A stretch of DNA of 15,824 bases from JBGPBY01 sp041481485. GTDB lineage: Bacteria > Acidobacteriota > Terriglobia > 20CM-2-55-15. The stretch's first letter is position 1. Every line of letters starts with the position of its first letter. A program made the translations under genes and the position numbers. Location of the stretch: NCBI GenBank assembly GCA_041481485.1, contig JBGPBY010000124.1, positions 1-15,824 of the forward strand. The letters run 5' to 3'. Below, in pieces: positions 15,817 through 15,824 of the stretch. Under the pieces are notes generated by a model. That model did not search any database and was not told the DNA's origin. It saw nothing but the letters and a program-made list of their open reading frames with translations.

Positions 15817-15824
15817 TTGGGTGA

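Overview
The window most likely comes from an Acidobacteriota chromosome (Solibacter/Bryobacterales- or Vicinamibacteria-like). The reasons are the moderately GC-rich sequence, several secreted proteins with Ala/Gln/Gly-rich 'QGRG' tails after the signal peptide, and the uncharacterised secreted family carrying 'RPDLNGIW' and 'WDGDTLV' motifs that is abundant in that phylum. The assignment is inferred from protein style, not from a marker gene.

Layout. (1) At the left edge, on the minus strand, a very small secreted Ala/Gln-rich protein (483-686) is followed one base later by a secreted protein cut off by the window end (1-481). (2) Diverging from them is a 445-aa secreted protein (831-2168) of the same broad family. 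(3) A roughly 545-bp stretch without an intact gene holds a decayed fragment of a nucleotidyltransferase-like gene. (4) A two-gene plus-strand unit follows: a membrane protein fusing a MauE/DoxX-like domain to a TlpA-like thioredoxin domain (2714-3727), and, 12 bp later, a giant 2801-aa Rhs/YD-repeat protein (3740-12145). (5) Next is a GTGA-overlapping pair for an IorAB-type molybdenum hydroxylase: a [2Fe-2S] subunit (12279-12740) and a Tat-exported molybdopterin subunit (12737-14872). (6) A convergent minus-strand gene (14921-15697) is another member of the secreted family, with a strong promoter that predicts a leaderless mRNA. The window ends in a perfect 9-bp-stem intergenic palindrome.

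The most interesting part is the Rhs unit. The Rhs protein has an unusual N-terminal third: no visible signal peptide, then 17 cysteines in about 260 residues, then a small-residue hydrophobic/amphipathic segment. A DUF6531 entry to the Rhs shell and many YD repeats follow, then a classic Rhs core ending in a DPLGL autocleavage motif. The C-terminal tip of about 271 residues carries a zinc-metallopeptidase HEVGH motif. No immunity-type gene follows it. The gene immediately upstream encodes a thiol-disulfide membrane protein, which suggests, as inference, a dedicated redox partner for the cysteine-rich domain. I saw no RNA genes, CRISPR arrays or intact mobile elements.
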